Below, piece after piece: positions 1-9,884 of a DNA stretch of 64,000 bases. Source of the stretch: Viridothelium virens (Eukaryota > Ascomycota > Dothideomycetes > Trypetheliales > Trypetheliaceae); NCBI GenBank assembly GCA_010094025.1, contig ML991771.1, positions 963,590 through 1,027,589 of the forward strand. Direction: 5' to 3'. Numbering within the stretch: the first letter of the stretch is position 1; the number at the start of each line of letters is the position of its first letter. The notes below the pieces were generated by a model. That model had not been told where the DNA came from. It did not search any database and saw only the letters and a list, made by a program, of their open reading frames with translations. The position numbers and the translations under genes were made by a program.

Positions 1-1171
1 CGGATAAGCTGGGCGCCGGGCACCGGCAGTTTCGCCGCAGCAGTAGGTTGACAACCATGGGGATACAGCATGCGGGGAAACATGCAGAGCATCGATGCAC
101 GAATAATCATGGGCAGGTAGTCTGTTCATGACGACGTGTTGACAAATCTGCTCTGTAACAAGGACGGCGAGGAAGCTAACGGAGGTCGTGGGGGTGAACA
201 GTAAATAAAAAGTGGCTATAGTTTCGAGCGAATTCAAGGGCCAGCAGGGCTCCTTGTCCGTAAGAAGGGCCAGGTACGGAGTACAGAATCTGGCATCGAC
301 TGACTTCCATCTCCGGATGGTGGGCCCCGTCAACCTGGAAGCATTGCCCTCGTTAGCATGTGCAGCGACCCTTAGTTGCATTAGGGGCATATACTCTGCA
401 GAACGTCCTGCGAGCCCGGATCGAGTTACATTGAGAGAAACGACGACGAGTCCGACAGACATGTCTTAAGTAGTGATCCGCAGCGACTCACCTCATGTCA
501 TCCCATTAAACTTCTCTGGTGCAATCTTTCAAGCAACACCTGCGCAGCAAGGCACCAAGGAGTGGACTCCAGCCATACAAATTCCGGGCCACCTCTTTTG
601 ACAATAGCCACAGGAACCTTGGAAGATGCAGCGACGTCCCATCATGCGTACGTCTGTTCGTTTTCCACTATTGATCTTTGCACTGAGATCCCTCTCGGAT
701 ATGAGTGCTTTTCCGAGAATTCCCTTTGTCCTGTTTGCCTCGTCGGCTCACCGGCCCGAAATGCAGAGGTGACGTAACCCTCGTGCAGTAGTGTCTCTAC
801 CTAGCCTCAGTGCTTTGTTCGAAAACAAACTAGAGACATACCCTCACACGGTAGCGGCCATCCTACGCTCTAGTAGCTCCCCACAAGGCATGACAAAGAA
901 TGTCCATTTTTGAATTGCTGGCTTTACTTGCGATAGAAATTGCTTTGTCGTTTTTGTATGCGTCTTTAGGTTCCTTTCATACGGAATCACAACACATGGT
1001 TGTTCTTGACTAAGGTACTAATACCGACAATCGACGGTCGTATCATGGTTTCTGTGGCCTTTACGGAATCTGGAATTCCTCAACAAGAGTTTGTCTGCGC
1101 AATTTGTAGCCAATCCTACACACTGTGCCCGTCTCTAATCACCTCATTTTAGCGTTCACTCCTAACTTACT
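1..1171. other. Intergenic region, no gene recognised
   Basis: Short open frames exist around 212-469 and 562-777, but neither resembles a known protein and neither has convincing splice signals. One copy of the TACGGAGTA motif lies at 275-283. The last few hundred bases presumably carry the promoter of the gene starting at 1172. Nothing else is supported here. Confidence 0.6.
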
Positions 1172-1855
1172 ATGGCAGCGAATCACTTGCAGAATCAAGC
1201 GCTGCAGATGGCAATTGAAGTCGCCAGCCAGAGCCGACGATGGAAAGAGGAGAAGAGGCTAATGAACGAAGCTATGGATGAGCTCGAAGGCCAAAGAAAC
1301 CAGCTATATCGTCTCCTAGCAAGGACGCAGATGGCTCTCGCATCCACAGGTAAGCTCGAGCCAGACTCAAGCAGCATCTTGAGTGTCCTCTGTGGCGATG
1401 TGGCCGAGTCCGACCCGGGTGATACATGGCTGCCTAAAGGCTGGCTCTCGACAACAAAGATTCGGCAGGAGCTCGGCTCCGTTGAGGAGCTATGGCTAAA
1501 GCAACATTACGAGACTGCTTTAAAGGAGTTGGAAAGGCTCCTCATGCGCGAGGACCTCGCCCCAGACACTCGGATCAATGCCAAGCTCCTCAAGTCTTGC
1601 ATCCTTAGAGACAATGACCAAGCCCCTCGAGCGCTTACACAAGCCAATGAAGCCCTGGACATCGCAAAGAGGTATGGCATGTTGTATGATCTCAGGGGTA
1701 AGGCTCGCTTTCATTTGGGCATGTGTCAATTCGAAGCTGGCCATTTTAGGGAAGCTCACTGGTCTTTCTCTCTATCTTCCTTTACCAAAGGCCATGCGAA
1801 TGAGATCCAGGTCTGGAAAATGTACGCGGAGCAAGAGCTCCAAAAGCAATCGTAG
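1172..1855 (+). CDS. Uncharacterised fungal protein, helical, possibly TPR-like
   Basis: Single-exon frame of 227 aa starting at ATG 1172. I do not recognise a named family. The first 60 residues are charged and likely helical or coiled-coil, with many E, R and K and the segment RRWKEEKRLMNEAMDELEG. Residues 115-225 alternate small hydrophobic and charged residues in helix pairs (YETALKELERLL, ALTQANEALDIAKRYG, KARFHLGMCQFEAGHFREA), which has a TPR-like look. No signal peptide or membrane segment is visible. The next gene downstream on the same strand has a comparable C-terminal block (a KLL...A..IA..G...K.R order), so the two may be diverged tandem relatives. Function is unknown. The clean frame and TPR-like periodicity support a real gene. 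Confidence 0.65.
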   Translation: MAANHLQNQALQMAIEVASQSRRWKEEKRLMNEAMDELEGQRNQLYRLLARTQMALASTGKLEPDSSSILSVLCGDVAESDPGDTWLPKGWLSTTKIRQELGSVEELWLKQHYETALKELERLLMREDLAPDTRINAKLLKSCILRDNDQAPRALTQANEALDIAKRYGMLYDLRGKARFHLGMCQFEAGHFREAHWSFSLSSFTKGHANEIQVWKMYAEQELQKQS

Positions 1856-2350
1856 CAAGACTCTTGATCTGTAGAACGAATATAGATGCTGAGAAGGTAA
1901 GCAGAACTCCTTCCTCCACGTGCCTCATTTCCTTCAACCATTCCCAACAGATCTAGTATTTTTAATGCAAGAAATGCCGCTTCAATGCAGTCATACTCTG
2001 TCGAGCTATTCTGATAGATCTATTGTTTGCGTCTTTGTGTCTATGCACGAAAAGCAATCCTTGTCATTTGATGCAAATGGGCTCGTGTCGTCATGGTATG
2101 CTTTAAGAATACGGGCAAAAGAGGTACCCTGTCGCAACGCCGAAACCGGCGATCTCACAAAGAAGTTGCGACTAGCAACACCAGTATTTCGGCCGTCATT
2201 GTTCTCATATTTGTATTTTAAGGCCACAAGCACCGATCTTCCGTACACGTGCGGGCAGCCAGAATTTGCAGTCAGGCAGAAGAGAAAAGTGAAAGAGAAT
2301 TTTTCTGGCCCAACCACTGGTACCTCTTTCTAGCGACTAGCCAACTCTCA

Positions 2351-3475
2351 ATGAACATGACGGAGACTACAGAACAGAGCTTGATATATGACTCGTCAAA
2401 CGAACAAAAAGGATCAAAAGGTAGCGCTACAAGTCAAGGTGTTCTTTCTTCACGTCACTCGGCCGAAGGACCTGACCAAAAAGAGATGCAGGATGCCGCA
2501 CTGCGAGGAGAAGAGGCTGGCCCTCAAGAAGTAAAGGGTATAGTTGACCTTCACAACCATGACGCTTCTTCAATCAGCGGTGACGTTACTATTCCTGAGC
2601 GAGGTACCATGGCTCGACCTCGTAGGCCTGCTACCCTCAGCAAATGGAATCTTGCTGCAGAGAGACAGCCAGATGCTTCAACGAGAAAAGAGCCTCTGAC
2701 AATTGACCCAATGCCGAAGTCACCATTGCAATCACCTCCAGCCGTCGAAATGCAAGATAAAGATACCGAGATAGTTAAAAGTCAACAGGCACAAATTAAA
2801 CGTCAAGAAGAACAGATGGATAGACAGAAGGAAAAGATCCAAAGTCAAAATAAAGATGTAGAAGCTGCCAAGATGGCAACATTCCGAGCTAACCACAACG
2901 AAGCCCAAGCAATGAGACACGCTAGAGAAACTGACCGTGAGTTGCGCCAGCGCGAAATGGACGAAGTCAAGAGACACAACATGCTACTGGGTCATAGAGA
3001 CAAGATCAGAGAGCCCATATTGGACCCCGAAGCACCTGGTGGCATCAACCAACGAGACTTTGGGAAGTTCCTGTATTCGGGTAGGTTATCATACATAAGA
3101 CTATACACAATATACTTAATAATGATGCTAGGCGCTTGTGACCGTATCAGAGAGATGAGAGTCAAGCTTTTGATAGTACAAGCTCAACTTGCACACGAGA
3201 ATGAGATCTTCGAGGTGGTTATCAACTCCGCCAAAGAGGCCGAAAAAGTGGCCGTGGAGCTCGGCTACGAGCCCCTTTGCCAAAAATGCAGGTACTGGCA
3301 GGCAGTGGGAATCATAGGAGGGCTACAGCTAGATCCTTGTGGTAGTGTCAATAAGTACCAGCGCTCCGACGTGGACTTCCTTCTCAAGAGTAGTTCATCT
3401 TGCTACAAGCGGTATCCAGAGGGGTTGCATGCTCGTGACTTGCTAAATGGGCGGACAACTCATAGAATGCATTGA
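2351..3475 (+). CDS. Uncharacterised coiled-coil protein with one in-frame intron
   Basis: Exons 2351-3080 and 3132-3475 give 357 aa. The 51-nt intron 3081-3131 (gtaggt...gctag) is a multiple of three and has no stop, so an unspliced reading also stays open. ATG 2351 is chosen over a more upstream in-frame ATG at 2249, because the intervening residues look like leader sequence. Residues 1-130 are polar and low-complexity. About 135-220 forms a strong coiled coil rich in Q, K, E and R (SQQAQIKRQEEQMDRQKEK). The C-terminal 110 residues are globular and loosely resemble the C-terminal half of the gene at 1172. It is not a family I can name. The tandem arrangement suggests a lineage-specific duplicated family. 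Confidence 0.6.
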   Translation: MNMTETTEQSLIYDSSNEQKGSKGSATSQGVLSSRHSAEGPDQKEMQDAALRGEEAGPQEVKGIVDLHNHDASSISGDVTIPERGTMARPRRPATLSKWNLAAERQPDASTRKEPLTIDPMPKSPLQSPPAVEMQDKDTEIVKSQQAQIKRQEEQMDRQKEKIQSQNKDVEAAKMATFRANHNEAQAMRHARETDRELRQREMDEVKRHNMLLGHRDKIREPILDPEAPGGINQRDFGKFLYSGRLSYIRLYTIYLIMMLGACDRIREMRVKLLIVQAQLAHENEIFEVVINSAKEAEKVAVELGYEPLCQKCRYWQAVGIIGGLQLDPCGSVNKYQRSDVDFLLKSSSSCYKRYPEGLHARDLLNGRTTHRMH

Positions 3476-3689
3476 AGTGGTTGAAAATGATCTGTTGTCT
3501 TAGGAATAGCTACTGTACTTTTGGTTGTCTAAATAGTAGGATATGGATCAGCAGGCCATCTCCATGTTGTATGCATTCTCACTGAACCAAACACCCCACT
3601 CATCCGCGTTTTCCAGACCTGCAATGATAGGCAAGCACCTCACAGTTGGCATCTGGATCAATGGCGGTTCCAATGATGAATCCGTCATT

Positions 3690-5127
3690 TCAACCCATGA
3701 TTCTTCGTAATCCTTCTGTTCCGCCTAAAACCCTCCGGCCTGTAATCGCACACCTGCCTTTCCCACTTTCCCACCTTCCTTTTCGACTGCCCTCTTCTTC
3801 GCCCCATCCCTCCTCCCCAGCGCCGCCCTCTAAAAATGCCAACTGACGATCGTGTGTGCCGTCGACCCACTTGTAGATACAGGTGTAACAGAAGGCGTAC
3901 CCTGTCTGCGCTGCTGTTGGTGTAACGATAGGATTTAGACAGATTGGACAGATATCGGTCTGTGGCTTGACCGGTGGTGGTACGGTCAGAATGGGTAGGA
4001 GAGTGTTCGCGTCGACAGGTGGCTTAGGGTAATCTTTCGCTGGGGCTGATTTTCCATTAGGCGTATTGTTTTCGTGTTTTGACTCAACATCGCTAGCGAG
4101 ATCGTTTTCTTTCCGGGGCGGCGACTGTAGACCTGCGATGACAGGTGGCGGCAACTCGACGCCTTCCGTGGCCTTTTTGGACAGCTGATGGGCAAAGTCA
4201 GAGGCGTGCCACCATTCGAGGAACTTGAGCGCAAATATCGAGGCTGGAAGTGCCAATCGGAGGGAGGAAAGTAGATGTGGGTAGACCGCCAGACTCAGGG
4301 TCCGTGGATCAAAAATCGACCTATTCTGACCAGGCCGCAGAGTTGATCTTGTTGGAAGCTTTGGCTTGGTGGCCAATTCAATGGCAGCACGGTCTGCCGC
4401 GCCCAGCCTACGGATCCGTGTACCGATGAGCCAGAGGAAAGGGGAGTGATACTTCGACCCGTCAAAGAGATATCCCAGATTAAACACTAGTAAAGAAAAG
4501 TAGTAAACGGCGTTAACGCTGGGGTATACCGTCCGAATAAACCATTTGTAATAATGCATAAATCGCTGTTTCAAACTCGCATTGGCTGGCAACCTCTGCC
4601 CTTGGAAAGCCGGCCCAAGTATGGTCGCCTGAGGCGCGTGTATATCGTAGCTCTCGTCTAGTTTGCGCTTGAGGTAGGGCAAGCCAACCATCACTGCTAG
4701 ATTCTTCCAAATGTCAGACTCTCGAAGCTTCAAAGTTTCCCGAACCTGACTCGCAGCGCCGAGCTGAGCACGAGGCACCTCGCCACCTCGAACCCGAAGG
4801 ACACGCTCTCGCTTGAGGCCATAGAAATTCTCTGTAAAGCCGCCTTGGTATACTTTGAGGAAGTGGCGCTCTACGAGGAGCATAAGAATTGCGTGGATTT
4901 CATCGAAGGAATTCAGCAGACGGAGAAGATATCGTGGGTGCCGGTGAGTCGCGAGCGCAAGCAGATATCTCAGGGAGGGAGGTATGAGAGAGGCAAGCTG
5001 TTGCTCGGAGAGGAGTTCTGTGCTTCCTTAGCTTTTGGAGGCCAAAACGCCGTTGAGTTGTAGCTATACCGAAAAGTGAAGGTTTAAGTTCATCTAGGCC
5101 ACTTTGGAGACTGCTCATGAACTCCAT
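3690..5127 (-). CDS. pex12: Peroxisome assembly protein 12 (peroxin-12, RING E3)
   Basis: Exon 1 is 5070-5127 (MEFMSSLQSGLDELKPSLF); the intron is 5018-5069; exon 2 is 3690-5017; total 461 aa. The join restores the family N-terminus (ELLSEQQLASL...PPSLRYLLALATHRHPRYLL). Residues MLLVERHF, FTENFYGLKRERVL and an N-terminal Pex2/10/12 membrane domain are clear. The C-terminal RING-like motif starts CPICLNP and continues with FCYTC, then GKGRCAITGRRVLGG. Pex12 forms a peroxisomal-membrane ubiquitin-ligase complex with Pex2 and Pex10 that monoubiquitinates Pex5 for receptor recycling. As in other Pex12 proteins, the RING has fewer zinc ligands than a classical RING. An upstream in-frame ATG at 5142 adds only MFHSD, and I prefer MEF. 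The 3' end abuts the gene at 2351 convergently. Confidence 0.95.
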
Positions 5128-5286
5128 GTCGGAATGGAACACGCAGGTACGCCGCCAACATCACTGAGACTGAGCACGAGGAAGATATGTATGATTGGGC
5201 GCCGTCAGAGTTCACGATGGTTCCTGAGCAACAATGGTGGTATGAGCTTAGGAGCTTGGTGAGCCGAGGCACAGTGCCTAGGTAGG

Positions 5287-5302
5287 TACGGAGTACTCCG
5301 TA
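5287..5302. repeat. Perfect 16-bp palindrome TACGGAGTACTCCGTA
   Basis: Two overlapping inverted copies of the recurring 9-mer TACGGAGTA share the central TA. It sits about 160 bp upstream of the PEX12 start and about 235 bp beyond the NMD3 stop. Its symmetry suits a dimeric DNA-binding protein, but no factor is identified. Confidence 0.9.
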
Positions 5303-5537
5303 TCCCATGAGATTCTCTAGGTACTGCAGGTGTGTCTCTAAGCCTACGTGCCTATCTTACGTTACCGACCCTTTCACAAACATTATCTAGGTCAGAATTC
5401 AACATGCTTCTTGTTGCTACCCGTATGGTTTGCTGTGGTAAGTGAAATAATATTGCAAATCTAGCTGCTTGTTCTTCATAAATTAATAGCTTCCTTGGTC
5501 AAGATATGCGAAGTTCAAATGAAGTAGGTACAGTATA

Positions 5538-7171
5538 TCATCCCTGGCCATCATCCTCAACATTCATCTCATCAAACTCGTCTAGCAACTGTTCCATAGG
5601 TATCCGTAGACCTTCATCCTCGACCTCGTCTTCGTCCATCTCACTTGGTTCTTGTTCACCTTCCTCAGCTTGCGTCATTCCTTGCCGTGCTCGTTGTTCT
5701 GCCTTGTACAAAGCCATGGTGTTTCTGAGCTCCTCATCTTCCTCTACATCACGCAAAAACATCTCAAAGTCATTCTCCATACGCTCTTGATCTTGTTTCC
5801 TGGGGAGCATCTCGCTTTCCTCCCTAGCCATCCTTCGGACGCGCCAATTGCGAGACTTATTCTTCTTCTTGCGTGGATAAAATTTCTTCACCAGCATCAC
5901 GTCTGGAATTGTGTCTGCGAGTTTCCTGTTGTTTGCGATCGCTTCAAACTCACTGTTATTGAAGTTTGTTCCTGTGAGGTGGTAGCCCATGACGGAATCG
6001 CCAGGATGTAAAATCCCTCCAAGATGTGTGCGTGTGAAGTAAGTGGTGTCGTTGACGCCAAGATCAGATGCTCGTGCTACTGTTGCTTCGGCAAGCATCC
6101 ATCGTCCCTTTTGGACGCCCGTGGACTCAATATCCATTACGATAAACTCCACTAGTTCCTGGACGTCTGCGATTGGAGCGAATGGGGATCGCCAGTATAC
6201 TGGTGTTGAAAGATCTGCACTTTGAAGAGTATTAGGGTCCAAGAGATTCACTGACGTCCCGACTCGGTAGCATAGAGTGAGAGGTGCAATGTTGCCAACT
6301 TGTCTTGCAATCTTCAGAGGTAGAGCTACTAGGTCATCTTTGCATATTGGGACCAGTTCGACAGAAAAGGTAAATTTGTACGATTTTGAGGATGTGTGAA
6401 TGTCCATCGAAATAAGTTCTTGCGATTTTTTCGTCCGTACAGGAGTTACTGAGGTCAAAAACTCGACAAACTTTTCTGCATGGTTTCGTTGTGCAAAAAA
6501 GAAATCGATACCGTCATTGACTTCTTTAATATTGATGGTATCTTTGTGGGCAGAATGCTTTAGAATGAGTTGCTCAAGGTATAAGAATGTGCGTTTGTGG
6601 GGGACCTTCTGGCGGACTTGAACGCATGCTCTCCAAGTATGGGCTGTGTACGACTTTGCGCAATCCGGGCATTGGCTGAAGGCGACTACATATTCAACTT
6701 CGAACGTCTGCTGGATGATGGCGCCCTGAAATGCTTCCTGTTGTATGCTGATCTTGACCTTGATGCGGCGCGAGTGTGGCTCTGTCCATAGAAAACTTGC
6801 ATCAATGATTCGAACCTTACTCAGGCCTCGTAGCTTCCTCAAACACAGTGCTAAAAGCTCCCTGGATTCTGGTGCTGCTACCAGCCATTGACTAGGTGGC
6901 GAAAACCATCTGTCGCAATCCCGACATGTGAGCAATGTTGCCTCTCTTTGTATGCCTTGTGAGATATCAACTGTAAGCTTTACGCAGTCGTGGCATAGCG
7001 CGCCAGCGGATACCGTGCCATCGATAGGTGCTCCGCAGTTGCAGCACAGTATCCTGATAGAGGTCAGTATCCTTGAAAACAGAGGGCACTTAAGACGAGT
7101 TCTGCTTACGTCGCTGTCGTTTTCTGTCGAACAGGGAGATATTGAATGGAACCGTTCGAGTCGACCTCCAT
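5538..7171 (-). CDS. nmd3: 60S ribosomal export protein NMD3
   Basis: Exon 1 is 7110-7171 (MEVDSNGSIQYLPVRQ...), the intron is 7054-7109 and exon 2 is 5538-7053, giving 525 aa. The join restores the N-terminal zinc module (ILCCNCGAPIDG, CHDC, CRDCDRWFSPP, CPDC) of four CxxC pairs. Downstream are the family's middle segments (SKVRIIDASFLWTEPHSRR, VPHKRTFLYLEQLILKH) and a very acidic C-terminus with a leucine-rich, export-signal-like stretch (LRIPMEQLLDEFDEM). NMD3 binds nascent 60S subunits and acts as the Crm1 adaptor for nuclear export. On the coding strand a (TCC)n tract at 7230-7275 lies just upstream of the start, within the promoter or 5' leader. Confidence 0.96.
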
Positions 7172-7229
7172 TCTTGTTGGTAGCTTAGAGGAGATGAAGA
7201 TGTGTGAAGCAAAGCGACAATATGCCCGG

Positions 7230-7275
7230 GGAGGAGGAGGAGGAGGAGGAGGAGGAGGAGGAGGAAGAGGAGGAG
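7230..7275. repeat. (GGA)n / (TCC)n microsatellite
   Basis: About fifteen near-perfect GGA units lie between the divergent NMD3 and ATP25 genes, 60 bp upstream of the NMD3 ATG. On the NMD3 strand this is a pyrimidine (CT-rich) tract, a common feature of fungal housekeeping promoters. The serine run it would encode is not a gene. Confidence 0.95.
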
Positions 7276-7628
7276 AGTGGAGTCATCCAGGTCAGGTCGG
7301 TGGTATTTGAAGAAAGTTCAGGAATCTGATGAGTCATGTATACTCTGCTTGGTCCTTGAAGCTGATTTCCAACTCGATGTAGGTACTTTGACCAGCACCT
7401 CTCCACAAGCTTAGAAATTCCGGCCGTCACCAACCTGGCGTGCCCGTGCCTGAGAGCATTACCAAGGGTAGGGTGCACCGCTTATCGATAAAACCATGCA
7501 ACAGCGGAGCCCGTCAGGACGACAGACGACCTTACCAGGTACCTTATGTATTCCGTACCGAAGGTAATTTTTCATCCTCCCGAGCTACCGAGCCCATGGC
7601 GCGCATCTCCTAAATTTCCTGGCCAACA

Positions 7629-9884
7629 ATGCCGCCACCAAAGCCCATCTTGGGCACAATCAGTTGCAATGGCTGCCGGTATAGGATGTTATCTATCTTC
7701 GCTGCTTCTGCAGGCATTCATTTGCCGCCCTGGACAGCTTCGCGACTTTCACCATTGCGCCGAGGATCTCACCCACGACGGACATTCGCAGCGGTAACGA
7801 GGAAACCCAGCCAAAGAGCTCTAAAGCTCTCCAATGGCATAGAATCGACTCATAAAGACCAGACTAGCTCAATCATTCGCGATGAGAACTCGTTGGAGGT
7901 AGGACGGAACCCGAGCTCGTCAAACAACTCGACCTTCCTGTATACACCTTGGTACCTCCAAGAGCAGGCAACGCCGACCTCTTCCAATCAGGATAACTTC
8001 CTTGAGCGACAACTTATCCCCGATCTGCCTGAAAAATCACCCCCAATTCTGCAGCCCATCCTAGAGCATATCTCCACGGATCTTGGCCTGGATGATTTAT
8101 CCCTGCTCGACCTGCGCAATCTCGATCCTCCTCCGGCGCTCGGGAGCAATCTGATAATGATAATTGGTACTGCTCGCAGCGAAAAGCACCTCCATGTATC
8201 AGCAGATCGCCATTGCAGATGGCTGCGCAGTAATTACAAACTCCATCCTTTTGCAGACGGGCTGTTGGGCAGGAATGAGATGAAGCTAAAGTTACGAAGA
8301 AAGGCTCGAAGATCTAAAATACTACAAAATGTTGGTGCTTCTGAACCCAGTGAAGCGGACGACGGAATCCGCTCGGGTTGGGTCTGCGTGAATATTGGCA
8401 AAGTAGAGCCTGCAGCTTCACCAGATTTGGAAGCTGAAAAGCCAAAGATCGTGGGATTTGGATCAGGCTCTGACAGCGTGAGGGTTGTCGTTCAGATGTT
8501 CACAGAGGAGAAGAGGGGGCAGTTTGACCTGGAGTCGCTTTGGGGAGGCGCCCTTCGGCGAGCAGCGAAAGAAGAGGAGAATAAACGTGAGGTACTTATG
8601 CTTGCTGAAGCAGTCAGTGAAAAGGCAGAGATTAAGCACGGGTCCCAACCAAGTGGTGGACAATTTGGGAATTCCTGGAGCTACGGCACGATGCCTATTG
8701 GAGCACGGAGCGCGGCTGTACCACAGCGACCAGTATCTGGAAGTGGGCAATCGGGAATGTTCCATTCCGCTGCCGCGCACCTTAGCTCTACCAAACTCGA
8801 GGAGCAGGCTGGAAATAGTCTCTTTGACCAAAAGGCGAGCTCGGATCCCTCTGTCGACCTTGATACGGATAAGTTTGTCCAGGACGCAGCACCGAATAAG
8901 CGGGACTCGGCTGAAGTATTGCAATCTTTACTCGAGCGACTCCAAAATGTGCCAGCGGACCAAGCGAAAGATGTCTTAGGACGGATGGCATGGGGTATTA
9001 CGGGGTCGACACAACGACAGAGTCCGCTCATAAGGTCTTTCGCCGACAAATTTCCTCCCTTTCCAGACACCTCACATTGGAAAGTGGTACTAGGGCTTGC
9101 TAGATGTGTGGTTCAACTCATGGGTACTGGCCGAAGTGGTTTGATGGGTGTACTTATCGGTATGCAAGTGGCCGGCGAGTCAATATCGAAGGAAATTTAT
9201 TTGGATGTGCTCAAAACAATGGTCAAAGGCAAACATGATGACAGAAAGCTCCCCTACGTCTTTGATGTTCTGGACATGATGGCTTCTGAAGGTCATGAAA
9301 TTCTCGAGGAAAGAATCTTTATGCTCCTTCTAGAGGCCGTCGTCCCACCAACTCCCGGGTTTGTGACATTGGGCAGTTCTGGGGACGGAGTTGGTGCAGA
9401 CCAAGCCTCTCCACCAGATGTTGCGACATTATCGAAGGAAAACCTTGCAGATCAAGAAAGGATTTTAGCAGCCATGGATAATTTCTTAGTATCCTTCACC
9501 ACTGACGGTCCTTACCTTTCCCTATTGCGTACCTTTGCGCGCTCTCGCTACTGGCCAGGATTTTTATTCCTTTGGTCTTTGCTGCCTCGCCGCATGCTTC
9601 CACGCTCACGAGAGATGTACACTCTTCTATACGGGACCATCGCTGAGGCTGGAGAAAAAGATCTAATCAGGAAAGTTCTTTGTGATGCTGTCTCTGATAT
9701 GGAGGCGGAAGAGCCACGTATAGAGCTCGACGCGAAGATGGCGAAACTGATCATGGGATGTATTAGAGTGATGGTGTCCGACAACGACACTGCCGCATCT
9801 AAGGTATCGGAGAGAGCACCTTCAGGTGAATGGGGTTTGTTGTGGACACGATGTCAACGAGTCTTGACGACAGAATATCTATAA
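7629..9884 (+). CDS. atp25: ATPase synthesis protein 25, mitochondrial
   Basis: Single exon, 751 aa. The first 60 residues are rich in R, S and A with few acidic residues, as expected for a mitochondrial presequence. Residues about 150-300 form the RsfS/Iojap-like domain: LLDLRNLDPPPALGSN, then IIGTARSEKHLHVSADRHCRWLR, and ESLWGGALRRAA near its end. The C-terminal half (FADKFPPFPDTSHWKVVLG, RSRYWPGFLFLWSLLPRRMLPR) is the fungal ATP25 domain. In yeast, Atp25 is cleaved; the C-terminal part stabilises ATP9 mRNA and the N-terminal part aids Atp9 ring assembly. Length and domain order match filamentous-fungal homologues. The gene is divergent from NMD3, so the two share about 460 bp of control DNA. 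An internal ATG near 7686 is a less likely start. Confidence 0.93.
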   Translation: MPPPKPILGTISCNGCRYRMLSIFAASAGIHLPPWTASRLSPLRRGSHPRRTFAAVTRKPSQRALKLSNGIESTHKDQTSSIIRDENSLEVGRNPSSSNNSTFLYTPWYLQEQATPTSSNQDNFLERQLIPDLPEKSPPILQPILEHISTDLGLDDLSLLDLRNLDPPPALGSNLIMIIGTARSEKHLHVSADRHCRWLRSNYKLHPFADGLLGRNEMKLKLRRKARRSKILQNVGASEPSEADDGIRSGWVCVNIGKVEPAASPDLEAEKPKIVGFGSGSDSVRVVVQMFTEEKRGQFDLESLWGGALRRAAKEEENKREVLMLAEAVSEKAEIKHGSQPSGGQFGNSWSYGTMPIGARSAAVPQRPVSGSGQSGMFHSAAAHLSSTKLEEQAGNSLFDQKASSDPSVDLDTDKFVQDAAPNKRDSAEVLQSLLERLQNVPADQAKDVLGRMAWGITGSTQRQSPLIRSFADKFPPFPDTSHWKVVLGLARCVVQLMGTGRSGLMGVLIGMQVAGESISKEIYLDVLKTMVKGKHDDRKLPYVFDVLDMMASEGHEILEERIFMLLLEAVVPPTPGFVTLGSSGDGVGADQASPPDVATLSKENLADQERILAAMDNFLVSFTTDGPYLSLLRTFARSRYWPGFLFLWSLLPRRMLPRSREMYTLLYGTIAEAGEKDLIRKVLCDAVSDMEAEEPRIELDAKMAKLIMGCIRVMVSDNDTAASKVSERAPSGEWGLLWTRCQRVLTTEYL

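Noticed and set aside
7185-7478. Minus-strand frame with a poly-serine run upstream of NMD3
   Set aside because: The serines come only from the (GGA)n microsatellite and the frame has no family similarity.
8463-9070. Open frames on both strands inside ATP25
   Set aside because: Shadows of the ATP25 reading frame without similarity of their own.
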